A stretch of 64,000 nt of DNA from Mycogone perniciosa (taxonomy: Eukaryota > Ascomycota > Sordariomycetes > Hypocreales > Hypocreaceae), in NCBI GenBank assembly GCA_025331125.1, contig JAOALB010000215.1:1-64000 (forward strand), read 5' to 3'. A program made the position numbers and the translations under genes. The notes under the pieces are model-generated. The model saw only the letters and a program-made list of their open reading frames with translations, ran no database searches and was not told where the DNA came from. Shown here one piece after another: positions 35,501 to 48,813 of the stretch; the first letter of the stretch is position 1; every line of letters begins with the position of its first letter.

Positions 35501-38464
35501 TAGGATTAATCTTTTAACTGCTGCCACTATAAATAAATAACTAGGTCTTTACCTCCTAGAAAGAAAGGGCTACTGCCCTTTATAAAGCTATACTTAAAAG
35601 ATATATAGCAGCTAATATTATTAAAGACTTATAGATCCCGATTAACTAATAATATTAAATTACACTTTTAATAATAGTTTTACTAAAAGAAGTAGCAGGA
35701 GCTATAATATATATAGGAAATATATCCCTAAATATTAATAATATAATAATAGACTTTTTATATCTTTACTAGCTAGTAATTAAAGAATATATCTGCTCCT
35801 TTTATAAAATTTGCTTTAGAATTAAGTATTACCTATTAGCTTTTAAATTAGCTAAAGAAGTAATAATCTTTAAGTTAAAGAAAAGAGATTTTTTATCCTT
35901 AAAAGCATAAAGGCTGATCTCTCTCCTTTTATACCTAGGCAAAAGACTTAAATGCTTTATTATATAAAGGATAGTATATATTATAATCGAATAGTAGGTA
36001 CTATATACTAAATAGGCTAGCGCCTTCTTTAAAAAATTAAATATAGATTTAGTTATAGGTTTAGTTTATAAAGTTAAGCTAGCTTTTTATAATAGTAAAG
36101 TAACGACTTTAATTACAGCTAATATTTAAAGGGCCTTTAATATCGTCCTCGCTAATAAGTTAATACTTTAACTATATAAATAGGGCTAGCTTAACTATAT
36201 AGCTTAATAGGCCCTTTCTTTTATAATAGACTGTAAAGTTTAAGTAAAACTATAAAAAATAACGACTTAGCTGCTTCCTTTAAGCTGCAGTCTCCTTTAA
36301 GGATTACTAATATCTTTAATCCTCTTCCTACTTTATATAGCCCTAATATACTACTTATTTACTGCCCCTGCCTAGCTTTATATAATAGCAATTAAGCGAT
36401 TTTTTATTAATAAACTATAAAGATTCAGCTATATAGATAATACAGTATTCTTTTTTATTAGCAATACCTTTAACTAGATAATAGCCTAGGTAATAACTGC
36501 TTTTTAGAAGCTTTAGTAATAAGGCAGTAATAATGTAATATTGTTTAATCCTAGGAAAATAAAAGTAATATATTTCTTAAAATACTATACTTAAAATAAC
36601 CTGCTAGTAATATATAATAATATTAAAAAGACTGCCTTTAAGAAAAGTGCAATTAAATAGTTTAGCGTTTTCCTTAACTGAAAGCTTAGCTTTAAGATAT
36701 ATATTAAGGAATAGGCTATAAAAGCCTATATAATAACAAATACACTCTAAGGCATCTTAAACTTTATATAAGGGGCTGCACTATACTTAATACACTAAAC
36801 GGTCTATATATATATTAAGCTAGTAGTCTGCTATAAAGCGGAAGTATAGTATAGAGGCTTAAAGGTATATAAAATACAATACCTCTTTAATTATATAAGC
36901 CTAGTCTTTAAAACAGCTATATAGGCAATCTTTTTAATATAGAAAACGACTTTTACAGTAATCCTATATAAGGAAAGCAAGATCTTTTTAATAATATAAC
37001 TCTTTAACGCTTAAAAGCTTTAATTTATAGTTAAGCTGCTATTATTAAATAACTAATACCCCTTAATCTATAGGATTTACCCTAGCCAGCGCCTATATAA
37101 ATATACTACATTAACGCCTATAATAAAGTTACAGTAAACTATATAGTTTACTAGGAGCTGCCTAAAATTAACTTTTTTCTTTAAATTAACAAAATTATAA
37201 ACATTTTTTTTAGGCAGTAAAGCTAAAGCTATAAAGGAATTTAATAACTGAATAGCTATAGTAATACTTTAAAATATAGTAAGATTTACAGATAGTTTAC
37301 GCTTTAATATAAAAGCAGTTAATTATAGCGTTTTAATATAGTAAGATAGTAAAGAGATTATAAATAAATAAAGGTATTTAATAGTAAAGCAGCTAGGGCA
37401 TTAAAAGGACTTAAAGCCGCTTTAGTTAATAATAATAATATAAGGGATATTATTATTTATTTAAATAATATAGCTGTAATATATTGCTTTAAAGGTATAT
37501 TATTAAACTTATTATAATAAATCTTTATTAAATTTTAAAGATTAAAGAATATATATATACTTAATAATACCTAGGCTATTAAAGGATATAAAGCAATAAA
37601 ACTATAAATTAATTAATAAAACTAGGCTATAAATGATTAATACTATTTAATATAATACTTATATTTACTTTCTTTTAATAAAAGGTAAAGGCAAAACTAA
37701 AAACTAGCTTTAAAAGTTAATAAAAGGAGAATATATTTAATATATACTGCCTATTTAAATTAACTATTAACTTAAAATGCCTTAAAGAACTAATAATTTT
37801 ATAAGGAAAGCTTTATTATTTACTAGCCGCTAGGTCCTAGTATAGGGACTTTGCGCATTATTATAAGCGCTTCCGGTATAAAAATATAATAATAAACTGC
37901 AGCTGCGGCAGGAAGAAAGTATATAATTATATCTTTTATTGCAGGAAAATTAATAAAGTATAGCGATAAAGATTAGCCCCTTTAATCTGTAAACTAACCT
38001 TTTATTTACTAAGGACTAGCTATAACTACTTCCTTTAAATAGCGCAGGCCTTTAACTTCTTTACTAAAATATACTTATACTACTAGGAAACTTAATTAAC
38101 TATAATATAAATTATAATATTAATTGTTTAATTCTTTCTTTTATCTTTCTTTTATTTTATAAGGGATTTTATTTGCAGTCTAATATTAAGCCTCTTTTTA
38201 ATTGGTAAAGGCTAACCCTTTACTATAGTTAATTACAGTTACCTAATACACTATATAAAATTCGCGCAACTCCTTAACCTATTAATAAAAGAAAAGCTAA
38301 AAGACTATACCCTTTAAGGCAATAAAATACTATATAGGGGGAACTTATATATTTATTAATAATACTATAGCTAGTGCTAGTATAGTAGATCCTTTTACTT
38401 TACTAAAATTAATAGCCTTAACTATAGGATATTAATAGTATATTTATTTATTTATTTATTTATT
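32500..38464 (+). mobile_element. Tad-like non-LTR retrotransposon (LINE), RIP-inactivated
   Basis: ORF1-like sequence lies at about 32,500-34,200 (interrupted by a 391-bp repeat at 33167-33556), then ORF2. The apurinic-type endonuclease shows I-A-G-D-F-N-T at 34829-34850 followed by a 'LTYILGNIINLVF' segment matching the usual TH..GNxLDLVF. The RT shows the degraded 'RAFN.V' box and the catalytic Y-x-D-N (normally Y-A-D-D) at 36424-36450. A C-S-C-G motif at 37894-37908 followed by F-Y-C matches the C-terminal Cys motif of Tad-type LINEs. A (TTTA)n tract at 38442-38464 is a plausible 3' tail. Domain order and length (about 6 kb) fit the family. Confidence 0.83.
33167..33556 (-). repeat. 391-bp LTR-like repeat, copy 2, inserted in the LINE (TSD ATTAC)
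   Basis: On the minus strand it starts TTGTCGAGGGGGAATC and ends TTACCCCTAATAAA. Identical 5-mers ATTAC flank it at 33162-33166 and 33557-33561. It lies inside the ORF1 part of the LINE, so it inserted after the LINE. It is the copy that keeps TGTCGAGG, which suggests that TGTTAAGG in copy 1 is a CG-to-TA changed version. Confidence 0.82.
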
Positions 38465-38559
38465 TAAGTTTAATAGTAAAAATATAAATATATAGCCTAA
38501 TACTCTTTAATATATATAAACTCTTAATTATTTATTACTATTAGCGTTATAAAACTATT

Positions 38560-38951
38560 TTATTAAAGGGAATCAGCGCTTTAAATATATATATATACAC
38601 TAATAATAACCGGAATAAAATACAGGAACCGCGCTTTTAATAGAACTATAAAGCTGTAATTAAGTAATATAAAGACTAAAAGATACTGCAAATTATTTAA
38701 TTATAATATCTGCAGTTAAAAGCAACTAACAGTTACCTTTTTACGCCTTAATAGCTGTAAAAATATAGGTAAGGGTAGTGTATTAAAGGAGAACGCGGCT
38801 TAGTTTTTTATTAAACTAGGTCTATTTATTTATCTTTATAGTTTTATGCCTCTTTAATCTAGTAGTTACTTTAATAAGTAACTGACTTTATTTAAGTAGG
38901 CTAGTAAAAAGGACTGTAAGTGTATTGGGTATATTAGTTACCTTTAATAGA
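38560..38951 (+). repeat. 391-bp LTR-like repeat, copy 3 (TSD CTATT)
   Basis: Starts TTATTAAAGGGAATC and ends TTACCTTTAATAGA. Perfect 5-bp duplications CTATT lie at 38555-38559 and 38952-38956. It sits about 95 bp after the LINE tail. The duplications of copies 2 and 3 agree on element ends TTGT...ACAGA rather than the usual TG...CA of LTRs. Confidence 0.82.
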
Positions 38952-38956
38952 CTATT

Positions 38957-41900
38957 ATTAATAATAAAGGGCTTATATAAAGTGATAGATTTATTCCTTA
39001 AAACTAAGTTTATAAAGTTTTAGGTAGCTATTAAAATAGTAATTTTAAATAAATAAATGTAATATATATAAATAACTAAGACTTTTTTTAATTTATAGAC
39101 TTTTATATATATATAGTATATTTCCTTTTAAACTTAATAATCTTATTAGTAACTTAATTTATTACTTTATATACTTCCTTTAATTCCTTTTATTAAAAGG
39201 TATATAATACTTTAAAGCTATTTAGGTAATTGTTTAGCTATAGTTTTAATATTAATTAAAGTAATAGGTAGTCTTTTATATAGGGATTGCAGCTGTTAAT
39301 ATATTAATTAGGTTTAAGATAAAGTGCTGGAAGGGACTTTTAAAATATAATTAAAAAGGGGATAGGAAAAACTAAGCATTTTACTTTATTTTTATTTTTA
39401 TCTTTTTATTTTTATTTTTATTTTCTTTATAAATTTATAAAACAAAAAGGAAATATAATTTATTTATACTTTAACACTAGCCTTACCCTATATAAAATAT
39501 AATTCTTAATCTATATTTTAAACTTTTTAAGCAGTTATATATTTAGCGCTTAAAGTATATAAAACTATAAAAGTAAAAACTAATAATATCATAGCTAGCA
39601 GTATATTAATCTAGGATATTAAGCTAGCTAGAGTTACAGAAACTGTTAATTATATAGTTACTGCAGTAGCTAGTGTTTAACTAGTTATAGCTACTATATT
39701 ATTTAAGCTTATAAAGTTTACTGCAGTATACTATATACCTATAGTGCTTTATATATATATAGTAATATTTCTTATAATAGAATTATAAAATAGGAAATTA
39801 AAATAGTATTTAATAAAAGCAGTTACTAATAAGGATTTTAAAAGGAAACTGGTTATAAATATAGTAATTATTATTAGTATTGTTTTAATTATTATATATA
39901 AAAAGGTAAAGGTTATTATATATATAGTTTACATTTAAAGCGTCTCTATAAGCAGTTAACTTTACTTTATCCCTTTTTATTTATTATAAACAAGTTTATA
40001 TACCCTTTAGATATAATAATATAATTGCAGTATAGGTTTAAACCTATATATACCTTTACTTTAGGTTAGTTATATATTGCTAAGGAAATAATAGGCAGTT
40101 ATACGAGATTATATTAGCCTTTTTATTTAAAATGCCTTTTAGAATAATAAATATAATAATTTAGCGTCCATTATAGGTAATTGGATTAAAGATATAGTAG
40201 ATTGGTTAGAATAAGGTATCTGAAAACTGTAAAGTAGCCTTACACTGCCTTTTTAGTAGTGTATTTAGTTTATTCTATAATTATTAGCACTAGGATACAG
40301 GAACTTTATTTAGCGCTAGATAGGTATATAATTACCTTATATAATAAATTTTCCGGCTTCTAGTATATGAAAGGGATCTATAAAACAAAATAACTAGGTT
40401 ATATATACTTAATAAAGTATAGATATAAAAATTAAAATAGATTTAATAGTCTGTATTTTATATTATTTAAAGAGAAAAGATTATAAGTAGTTAATAGTTA
40501 TTAATTAGGCTAAAAGGCGTTTAAGTACTTTAATTAAAGTATATATAATATTAGACTGTTAGAATATTTTAATTGATATATTTAAATATAAGTATTTAAT
40601 TTTAATATATTAACTTTAAAGTTTAGCGCTTAAATTATAGCTGCCTTTTTTAAAGTACTTAAGCTAATATTATTTTTAATATTTTAATCCTAGTATTAGT
40701 AAAACTTTATATTATAAAAAAAGACCTTTAATAATATAAAACACTATACTTTAAAGAATATTAATACCTATAAAGCGTTTAAAGAAAACTTTATAACTAT
40801 AGGAGACTTTATAAATATCCCTTTACTTAATTTTAATTTATCTGCTATTACCTTAAGCTCTCCGCTACTAATACTATTTAACTTCTAGACCTTTATAAAG
40901 TAAAATCTAAACCTTTAAGCACTTTACTTTAAGTGCAATAACTTAATATTCCTTAATTCTTAACCTATCCTATATAATAATAAGGTTTTAATATTTAATT
41001 AAGTTAATTTTTATAATAGCTTTACAGTAAACAATAAAATTAAATAATAGATATATTTAAGATTTAGAAAAATATAGTAAAAAAGGGATTTAATATAGTA
41101 GCAGGATACTTTAAGGGATATATATAAGGCTAAATACTTTTAAAACTGCTGTCAGTATAAGGAATACTTAAATAAATAACCTTAGAATTAGTATTATTAG
41201 ATTACTATATAAGCTTACTAGTATAAAAGACTTTCTCTGCGCTATAAATAATTTTAAGTAAAGTATAAAAGGTTTTATTAAAGTATTATTAATATAAGTT
41301 TTTAGTGGGGATATTTATAAATTACTATAATATACCCTTAGTAAAGTAAAGGGAGGGGGGGCTAATAGGAATATATATATTTCTATATTTTAAAATTTAA
41401 AAGTAAAGTTTTATTTAAATTTTAATTTTACTGTAACTTTTTAAATTAAGTATTAGTATATAGTAAAATTATAAATATATATATATCGCTATATAAACTA
41501 TTAAAGCTGCTAAATCTTTTAAATCTATTTACCTTCTTTTTTTATAATACTTAAATATAATAAAAGCCTACTATTACTATTAACTAATAAGCTACCTTAC
41601 AGTATAACTTACTCCTCCTTTAATTACTAAAAGGCGCCTTATAAATCCGCTAAGGCCCTTTAGTTTACTTTAAACCTATAAAGCAAATCTAATATTACAG
41701 CTATAAAAGAATAAAACTTTAAGTTATAAAGATAGATTAAAAGGCTATAGTAAATATTACTTTAAAAAAACCAAAAAACTATTAAACTGCAATAAATATT
41801 ACTTAAAAGAAATAAAAAAATTACTAAGCTATTATAAATTATTACTAAATACCGGCAATATATTAACAATTAATATATAATTTTGCCTATATCTTTTAAG

Positions 41901-44900
41901 TTATATATTCTGTATTTAAAAACTACTAGGAGATAGTAGTAGGTATATTAGCGATAGTTGTAGAGGCAGGGCCAGTTAAATAGGTAATTAAGGTATATAA
42001 AGTATTTAATAATAGTGATAAAGGGGATTGTTTTTAATCTTTTATAGATTATTTTCTTAGAGTATTGACTCTATATATTATAAGGGATAGAGCACTTTAT
42101 ACTTTACAGCCGAATTTATATTAAATTATCCCTGACTTCTCTATATCTTAGCTTTATTACACTAATAGTCTATACTTATCGCATATATAAAAGATAAATG
42201 TTCTGCCGTTTATTTACTGTCTACTATATAATAAGTCTATTAATATTATTACTATAGCCTTTATTAAGCTTTCTATCGCACTTATATATATTTATACAGT
42301 AACAAAATTGCAAGGATCCTATATATATAAGTATGCGTATTTACTAACCCGCAACAGGCTTAGTCTAGTTAAACCTTTAAATTATTATCGCCAGCGCAAT
42401 AACCTACCCCAGGATCTATCCCGAGACCCACTATAGCAGTCACTAAGTCAAACCTATTAAATATCCCAGAGACAGCATAAAAGCAATAAAGCTAATCTAC
42501 TACAGCACTTACCTAAAAACTAAGTTGGTTAAAAGGGCATAGTATTGCTTGCGAAAAGGTAATTACTTGTAACTAGGTTAAAGTTAAAGGCAAGGTTATA
42601 AATTAAATAGGGCGTAATACCTCGCTATATATTGTGATTTGCTAGGACTGCCGGGTAGCTGTAAGCGCGTAAGTTAATAAAGTGCCTAGAAAAAACTATA
42701 TGTATAAGGTATAGAGTACCTATCTCTGTTTTGTTTAATTTAAGCAAGTAATGCAATTAAAGTAAAATTTAAAATTTTAAAAATAAAAATCTATAGTTAA
42801 CAGACAGCTATTTAATCACTTGAAATAACTATATATAGCTTAGGCTGTAAGTTAAATACTTGGAATATAGCTATACTAACTGCACTTTTATATTTAATTC
42901 TATTAATTAAGCCAAAATTTCCTATCCTTCTTCTTTATTATTATAGCCCCAATTACTTGCAAAGTCGTTAATACTCTTTATAGAGGAGTCTAAGGAGTAT
43001 ATATTATCCTAGATTGCCGCAATAAATTCTATAATTGCCTAGCTAAACTTAAATCCGCTATAGATAATAATAGAGGGATAACCTTTTAGTTCCTATTTCG
43101 GTTAGTTAATAAAATAGGCATTTATAAGCTTTAAATTATAGATATAGCCGAAATTCCCTGTATTTTCTTAATATTCTTCCATTACTAATACCTTATAATA
43201 TAAGCTCTTTAAATAAGCATTTACGCGAATCTATACCTTCCTAGGTTAACTTATTATAGAGTTATCCTATACTTTAAGGAAAGCCCCCGCTTAGAATATA
43301 CCACTTACCCAGTTATACGCCTTATCGGCCTATTAAGTATAGCTGCTTATTATCGAGATCTTTTTATTTAAATACTATCCCCTTTACAGCTACCCCCAGC
43401 CTTATTTACTCCTTTAAATAGTAAATCTAATAAAAGTAAATTAATATAGAGTATTAAAAATAAGGAAATTATAAAAGGATCCCGGAAAAGAAAAAGAGAC
43501 TTTAATAGTAATAAAAATAGTTAAAGAAGCTGTAGGCAGATTAAATAATTATAATTTATACAGTATAAATAAAAGATTTCTTTTTCTAGAATAATATATA
43601 CTATATATTGTTTCTTAAAAATATAATTAATACTTAAAGTCCCTTTATAGTATAGTTAGAAAATAAAGTAATAGTTTAGTTATTAAAGAATATAAAGATC
43701 CTATCCTTTAGCTTTAAGTAAATCTAAGTATTATTAAGTAAATATAGAATCTCTATTAAAAAATCGCTAATTAGAAAGCAACTTGCCTTTAAAGCAAGAA
43801 TAAAACCTTTAGTAGGAAGTAATAGTACAGTTACTTAAGCTATAAGCTTTAAATACGCAGCTTAACGCCAAGCTGGCTACCTTACAGGCAAAGATCTAAA
43901 AACTCGCTGTTAAGGTTCTATTACTATAACACCTAGTAATTTTAACTATAAAGCTTTAAAGTCCTTAGCTAATTAGTTATAATAGGTTCCCTAGGTTATA
44001 GTATATAGGGCGCAAATAAGGCGGATATTGAAAAAGGTATAAAAAGGAGGTATAAATAAATAAAGTATAGTAAAGTATAAAGTAATAATAGGAAAGACTT
44101 AAAAAAAGTAAATACTATTAGGTACTAGGGTAAAAAGGAGGGTAGATTTTATATAGCGATGCGATTAAATAATCTAATCCCCCTAGTATATTTAGTAGGC
44201 GCTATAGGGATATATAGATAAGCCTATAGGATATCTTCCTATAAAACGGACAGTTGCTTCAGCTAATATTTTACGGCCATTTTATAGGTATAATTAAATG
44301 CATGTTGGTAATAGTATTTGGTTTACTTAATGGCTGGGCCTAGTCAATCCTGGCACGAATCGACCTAGGCGTATATTAACGGAATACTGTGTTATGACAG
44401 CCTTATAGTGGCCTAAAATGCCTTAATTGGGTGAAAACGGTAAAGTCCTTGTATTTATATAACCTGGCATTTATATAGGTAGTGTAGGGTTCTAGCCTTA
44501 CTATATAAAGATTAAATCTGTCCTAACAGGACGGATTGCCCGCTAAAGTTATTAGCTAAATAATAATCCCTATAAACTTACTCTGCCAGACTTAGTATTA
44601 TTTCTAACATTAATAACAGTTTAGATTCCTTGCTAGCTCCTCTTAAATGTTATTGGCTTGGCGATCCTACTTTAATTAGGTTCCTGACTCTTTAATATTT
44701 AATGTATTGCTTTATTAGTAATTTCGCTTAAATCTTCTTAAAATAACTAGCTTAAAGATACTATTTTAGTTAAAGTTTATACGCCCCCTAGTTTTATATG
44801 CTATCTGCTTTAATTAGAGTTGCGATAAAGTGCTGCCTGGATTTAGTTGTATCTGCCTCTTAATCTTTTATTGGCTGTATTCTGTTAAGTTTACTTATAC

Positions 44901-47900
44901 TAGCCTAAGTATATTATATAACTCCTATATAGCCCAGACAATCCAGATAATGTTTTAATATTAGTTAAGTATAGGCTTATATAACTTTCAGTTTAGTAGC
45001 CTATTTAATAACTGCTTAAATATCTATATAGTAAGGAGATTATTAATTAAAGGACCTAGTATAAACTCTTAGCCTTTATTAATCTAATATTTACCTTTAA
45101 CTATATAAGATTTATTAATTATTTTTTATTTTAAAGCTAAATGAAATTATAAAAGAATAAATTAAAATAAATAACCTTAAGGCTATTTAGGCTATTGCAG
45201 TATAGAAAATTAAGTTTTTAATAAAATTGGATTAAAACAATAACTAAGTAGTAATTATAATAACCTTAATATTAGCTGCCAAGTATCTAGGAACTAGCTA
45301 GTCCTATATCCTTAAAAAGCTCGATTTTAATATAAAAGACTTTCTCTATAAATATCCTATCTCCTTTTATTATTATACACCAGTTAATTTAATTATTATA
45401 AAAAGTAATTAACTTAGAAAAGTTATTATTGCTGAAAATACTATAAGTAATAGAAAATTTAGGGCTGCTTAATATAAATCTTATACTAGCTATACTATTG
45501 CCTTTTAGTATAATATATAAAAGCTTAGCTAGTAATATAGTGTAGAAATTAAAGTCTAAATACTAGTTATAAAACTTAAATTTATCTTTATCTGCAATAT
45601 AAACGCTATATATAAAATATAGTATTCTTTATTAATACTTAATATAATCTTTCCTTTTTAAAGTAACTAGGTTATATACTAGCTTAAGAGTAAAGAGACT
45701 AGAGATATATAGCTTTAAGCTAAAAAACAACCTATAGTTTATTAAATTATTATACTTAAAAAACAGCTATACTACCAGTTTATAGATTTTAGCCGATTAA
45801 TTAGTTAATACTTTATCTCCGACTATTAGGATATATTCCTATTTACTGTATATAGTTAATTATATATTTAAGCTAATTAAAGAATAGAGATTTAGTATTA
45901 TCTAGCTAAAAAAAGTTACCCTTTTTAAAATTATCTAAGAATATTTAAACTATATTAGCAAATTCTTGTTAATAAACTTATTAATTATATAACTTTACCC
46001 CTCTTTTACCTTTATCTAAAATGTATTATTAAATAAACTCTTTTACTTAATCCTTAAAGATATAAAAATAAAAAGGGTCTAAAGAACTAAAATTATAGCT
46101 TAGCCAAGTTAATAGCTATTTAAAGGAGGGAATAAAAGAAGCTATTATTACTAAATAGTAGTAGGTATATTTTATAGACTATAATTAACGTTAAGGCAGC
46201 AGGATAAAAGATAAATGGACTTTAAATATCTATATTTAATAGGCAACTTATACTTTTATAGTATACTATAAGGATAGATTATAAGTCTATAGTCTACTAG
46301 TATAAATATACTTAAAAAAGGGAATAAAGGTATAGGCGTTATATTAATATTAGCTAAGCGCTTTAGTGCTAAGTAATGATTTATATATCTACTATATATA
46401 ATTAATACAGAGTATTAAATACTATATTACTTAAAGCTAATAATAAGATTTATTATTAAATATAAAATATAACGTATAATATAAATAAAAAATGAAAGGC
46501 TATTTTTATATAAAGTACCCTATAAATAATAGAACCCTCTCTATTTGCCTCTCTTTATAGCGCCTATAACTATAAAGTTATATTTTAAAAGTCGCAGTAT
46601 ACTATACTAAATCGCGCAAATACAGCTATTTGCCAGTACTCTTTAAACAGACTCCTCCCTACTAAGCTACAAAAACCTGCAGATCTAGTTAAATTAAGAC
46701 TATTTATATTTAATGCAATAATATTAGCTAGGCGCTGCTATTAGTATACAGGCAGACCCGATTTAAAATGTGCAAAGGTTTTCCTATATATTTTAAAGTA
46801 TTTCTTTTATATACTTTGAACTTTAATAATACGCCCTTTAAATTCTATTTATAAAATACTATTAATATTTTTTTATCTTTTAGTAAACTATCTGTTAAAT
46901 AGCTTATAGTAATTCTTTTAAATTAATATATAATAAATATTACTATAGTTTAGTAAAGTAAAATTATTATTATTAAGTATTTTTATTTTTGATTAATATC
47001 CTTTACTTTAATAAACTTAAATCTCCTTCTTTTATATTTTTCGATTATACTTCAAACTTTAATATAGCTTTATTTTATTACTGTTTTCTAAATTATTGCT
47101 TATTCAGTGCTAGCCTAGGCATAGTATATATAGCTTATACACTAACCCCTAATATTATATATAACTACTATAAAGGTTGTTAATAAAGTTTATATAGCCT
47201 TTAATCCCTATATAGTAAAAGCTAATAATTAACTATACGTTTTTATTACCTTATATTATATTAATAAAGCTATAAAGAATATTTAATAACCTTTTAAAAG
47301 TATCTTTATAATAAATTTCTTTTTATTTTAGTGCTAAATCGTTTAATATAAAATAAATTTTGCCCTTTTTAATTATATTAATAGTGAAATTGTTAGTATT
47401 GCTTTAAATCTTTATTAATATTATTTTAAATTCTTTTACAATTTTATATAGTTTCTCTTTAATAATATAAATAGCCTTTTGCGGTTAAAGAAGCTTTACC
47501 TATAAGCTTAAGGCTATTAAAGTCTATTAACTTATAGTAGTAAAGTCTTTTTACTATATAGCTATTGCAATCTCTTATCCTTTAAGATACTAGGTAACGC
47601 TATAGATACTAAGCAAAGTAACTATATTAGCCACTAATTCTTTATAGGCAGGGATATAGAAGTCCTAGTTAAAGTTAACTTATATTAATCCTAAAATAAA
47701 AAGTTTTAAGGTGTATAATTTACTTAGAATATATTTAGAGTTAAATATAGCAGATATTAATATAATTAAGAAGTTAAAAATGCTTAAAAGGTAGGCTATA
47801 AAGTTAACTTATTTATTATAGTATTGCTTTAAGGTAAAACTTTATAGAAAGTTCTCTTTTATTATAAAGGTATTACTGATATTTAATTTCTTTATAATCT

Positions 47901-48360
47901 TTAGGATAATGCTAGTATTCTTTTTTTAGATAAAAGCTATAATGTAAATTAAGGAAAAAAGTGTAAGAGCTAGGTATTATACTGTTAAATATTCGATTTA
48001 GATTACTGTTAGTATAAATGTTTAAGAAATGCTTAAGAAATACTTATTAAATTGCGCTACCTTTTGCGACTTACAGTAGTATTTAAAACCTTACAGAAAA
48101 CGCTTAAATTGCATTTAAATCTTTAATTAAAAGATTATAGCCGCTGCTATATATATTGCGTTTTTATTTTAAGCCATTATATAACTGCTAAATTTAATAT
48201 TCTAGGGTTAGCAGTTAAAATAAAAGTGTAACTATATATATTAATCTATTATTTAGTCTTTATCCCTTAAAATAAAGTATAATTAAGTATATATAACCCT
48301 TATAGTATAGGTAGATATTTAACTGCCTACTATTAGGTAAATAATAAGTAAGATAGGTAA
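38957..48360. other. AT-rich degenerate repeats, unresolved
   Basis: Contains low-complexity (TTTTTA)n at 39,384-39,426 and a relic plus-strand frame at about 39,700-41,340 ending in the purine tract AAAGGGAGGGGGGGCTAATAGG (about 41,340-41,360), which resembles the tract at 12,790. Two islands of near-normal composition lie at about 42,330-42,720 and 44,240-44,700; neither shows a recognisable gene. A 64-codon open frame at 46989-47183 encodes a Tyr/Phe/Ile-rich peptide of no recognisable family and is probably chance. Confidence 0.42.
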
Positions 48361-48813
48361 GTTACTAGTAATTTCTTATAGGCATTTTCTTAATTTCTTT
48401 TTAAATAGGTATTATTACTATTAGCTTTATAAAGGCTATGATAAATTACTAGGAACTTAGTTTAATATATATTTTACTGCTAGTAACTATATAGAGACTA
48501 TATATAGGTACTGGTAACTTAAATATTAAGTTATTAGTAAATTTACTATATATCCTATTTTTTACTAATAACTAAAAATTAAAGTTAATAGTATTCTAGG
48601 GTTACTAGTATTAAAGCGGGATTTTATTAAAGTAGTTACTGTAATATTAAAGCTACTAGTAACCCTATTAAAAGGGATACTAGTAACTCTCCCTATAGTA
48701 TTAATATATTGCCAGTAATATACTTATCTTTAATTAAAGTTACTAGAATTATAAAAGTTTCTATAACTAGGTTATTAATAGCATTTAATAAACACTGAAA
48801 TATTACTAGTAAT
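48361..48813. repeat. cluster of palindromic GTTACTAGTAAC motifs
   Basis: About a dozen exact or near copies of the 12-bp palindrome GTTACTAGTAAC occur in 450 bp (for example at 48361, 48445, 48508, 48601, 48652, 48676, 48739 and 48802), with irregular spacing and orientation-neutral sequence. Spacer sequences do not align with each other, so this is not a simple tandem repeat. Function unknown. The DNA on either side (48,814-51,700) is unresolved AT-rich repeat. Confidence 0.6.

Noticed and set aside
46989..47183. 64-codon open frame as a small gene
   Set aside because: It lies in mutated repeat DNA, has Tyr/Phe/Ile-heavy composition set by AT bias, and no recognisable motif.
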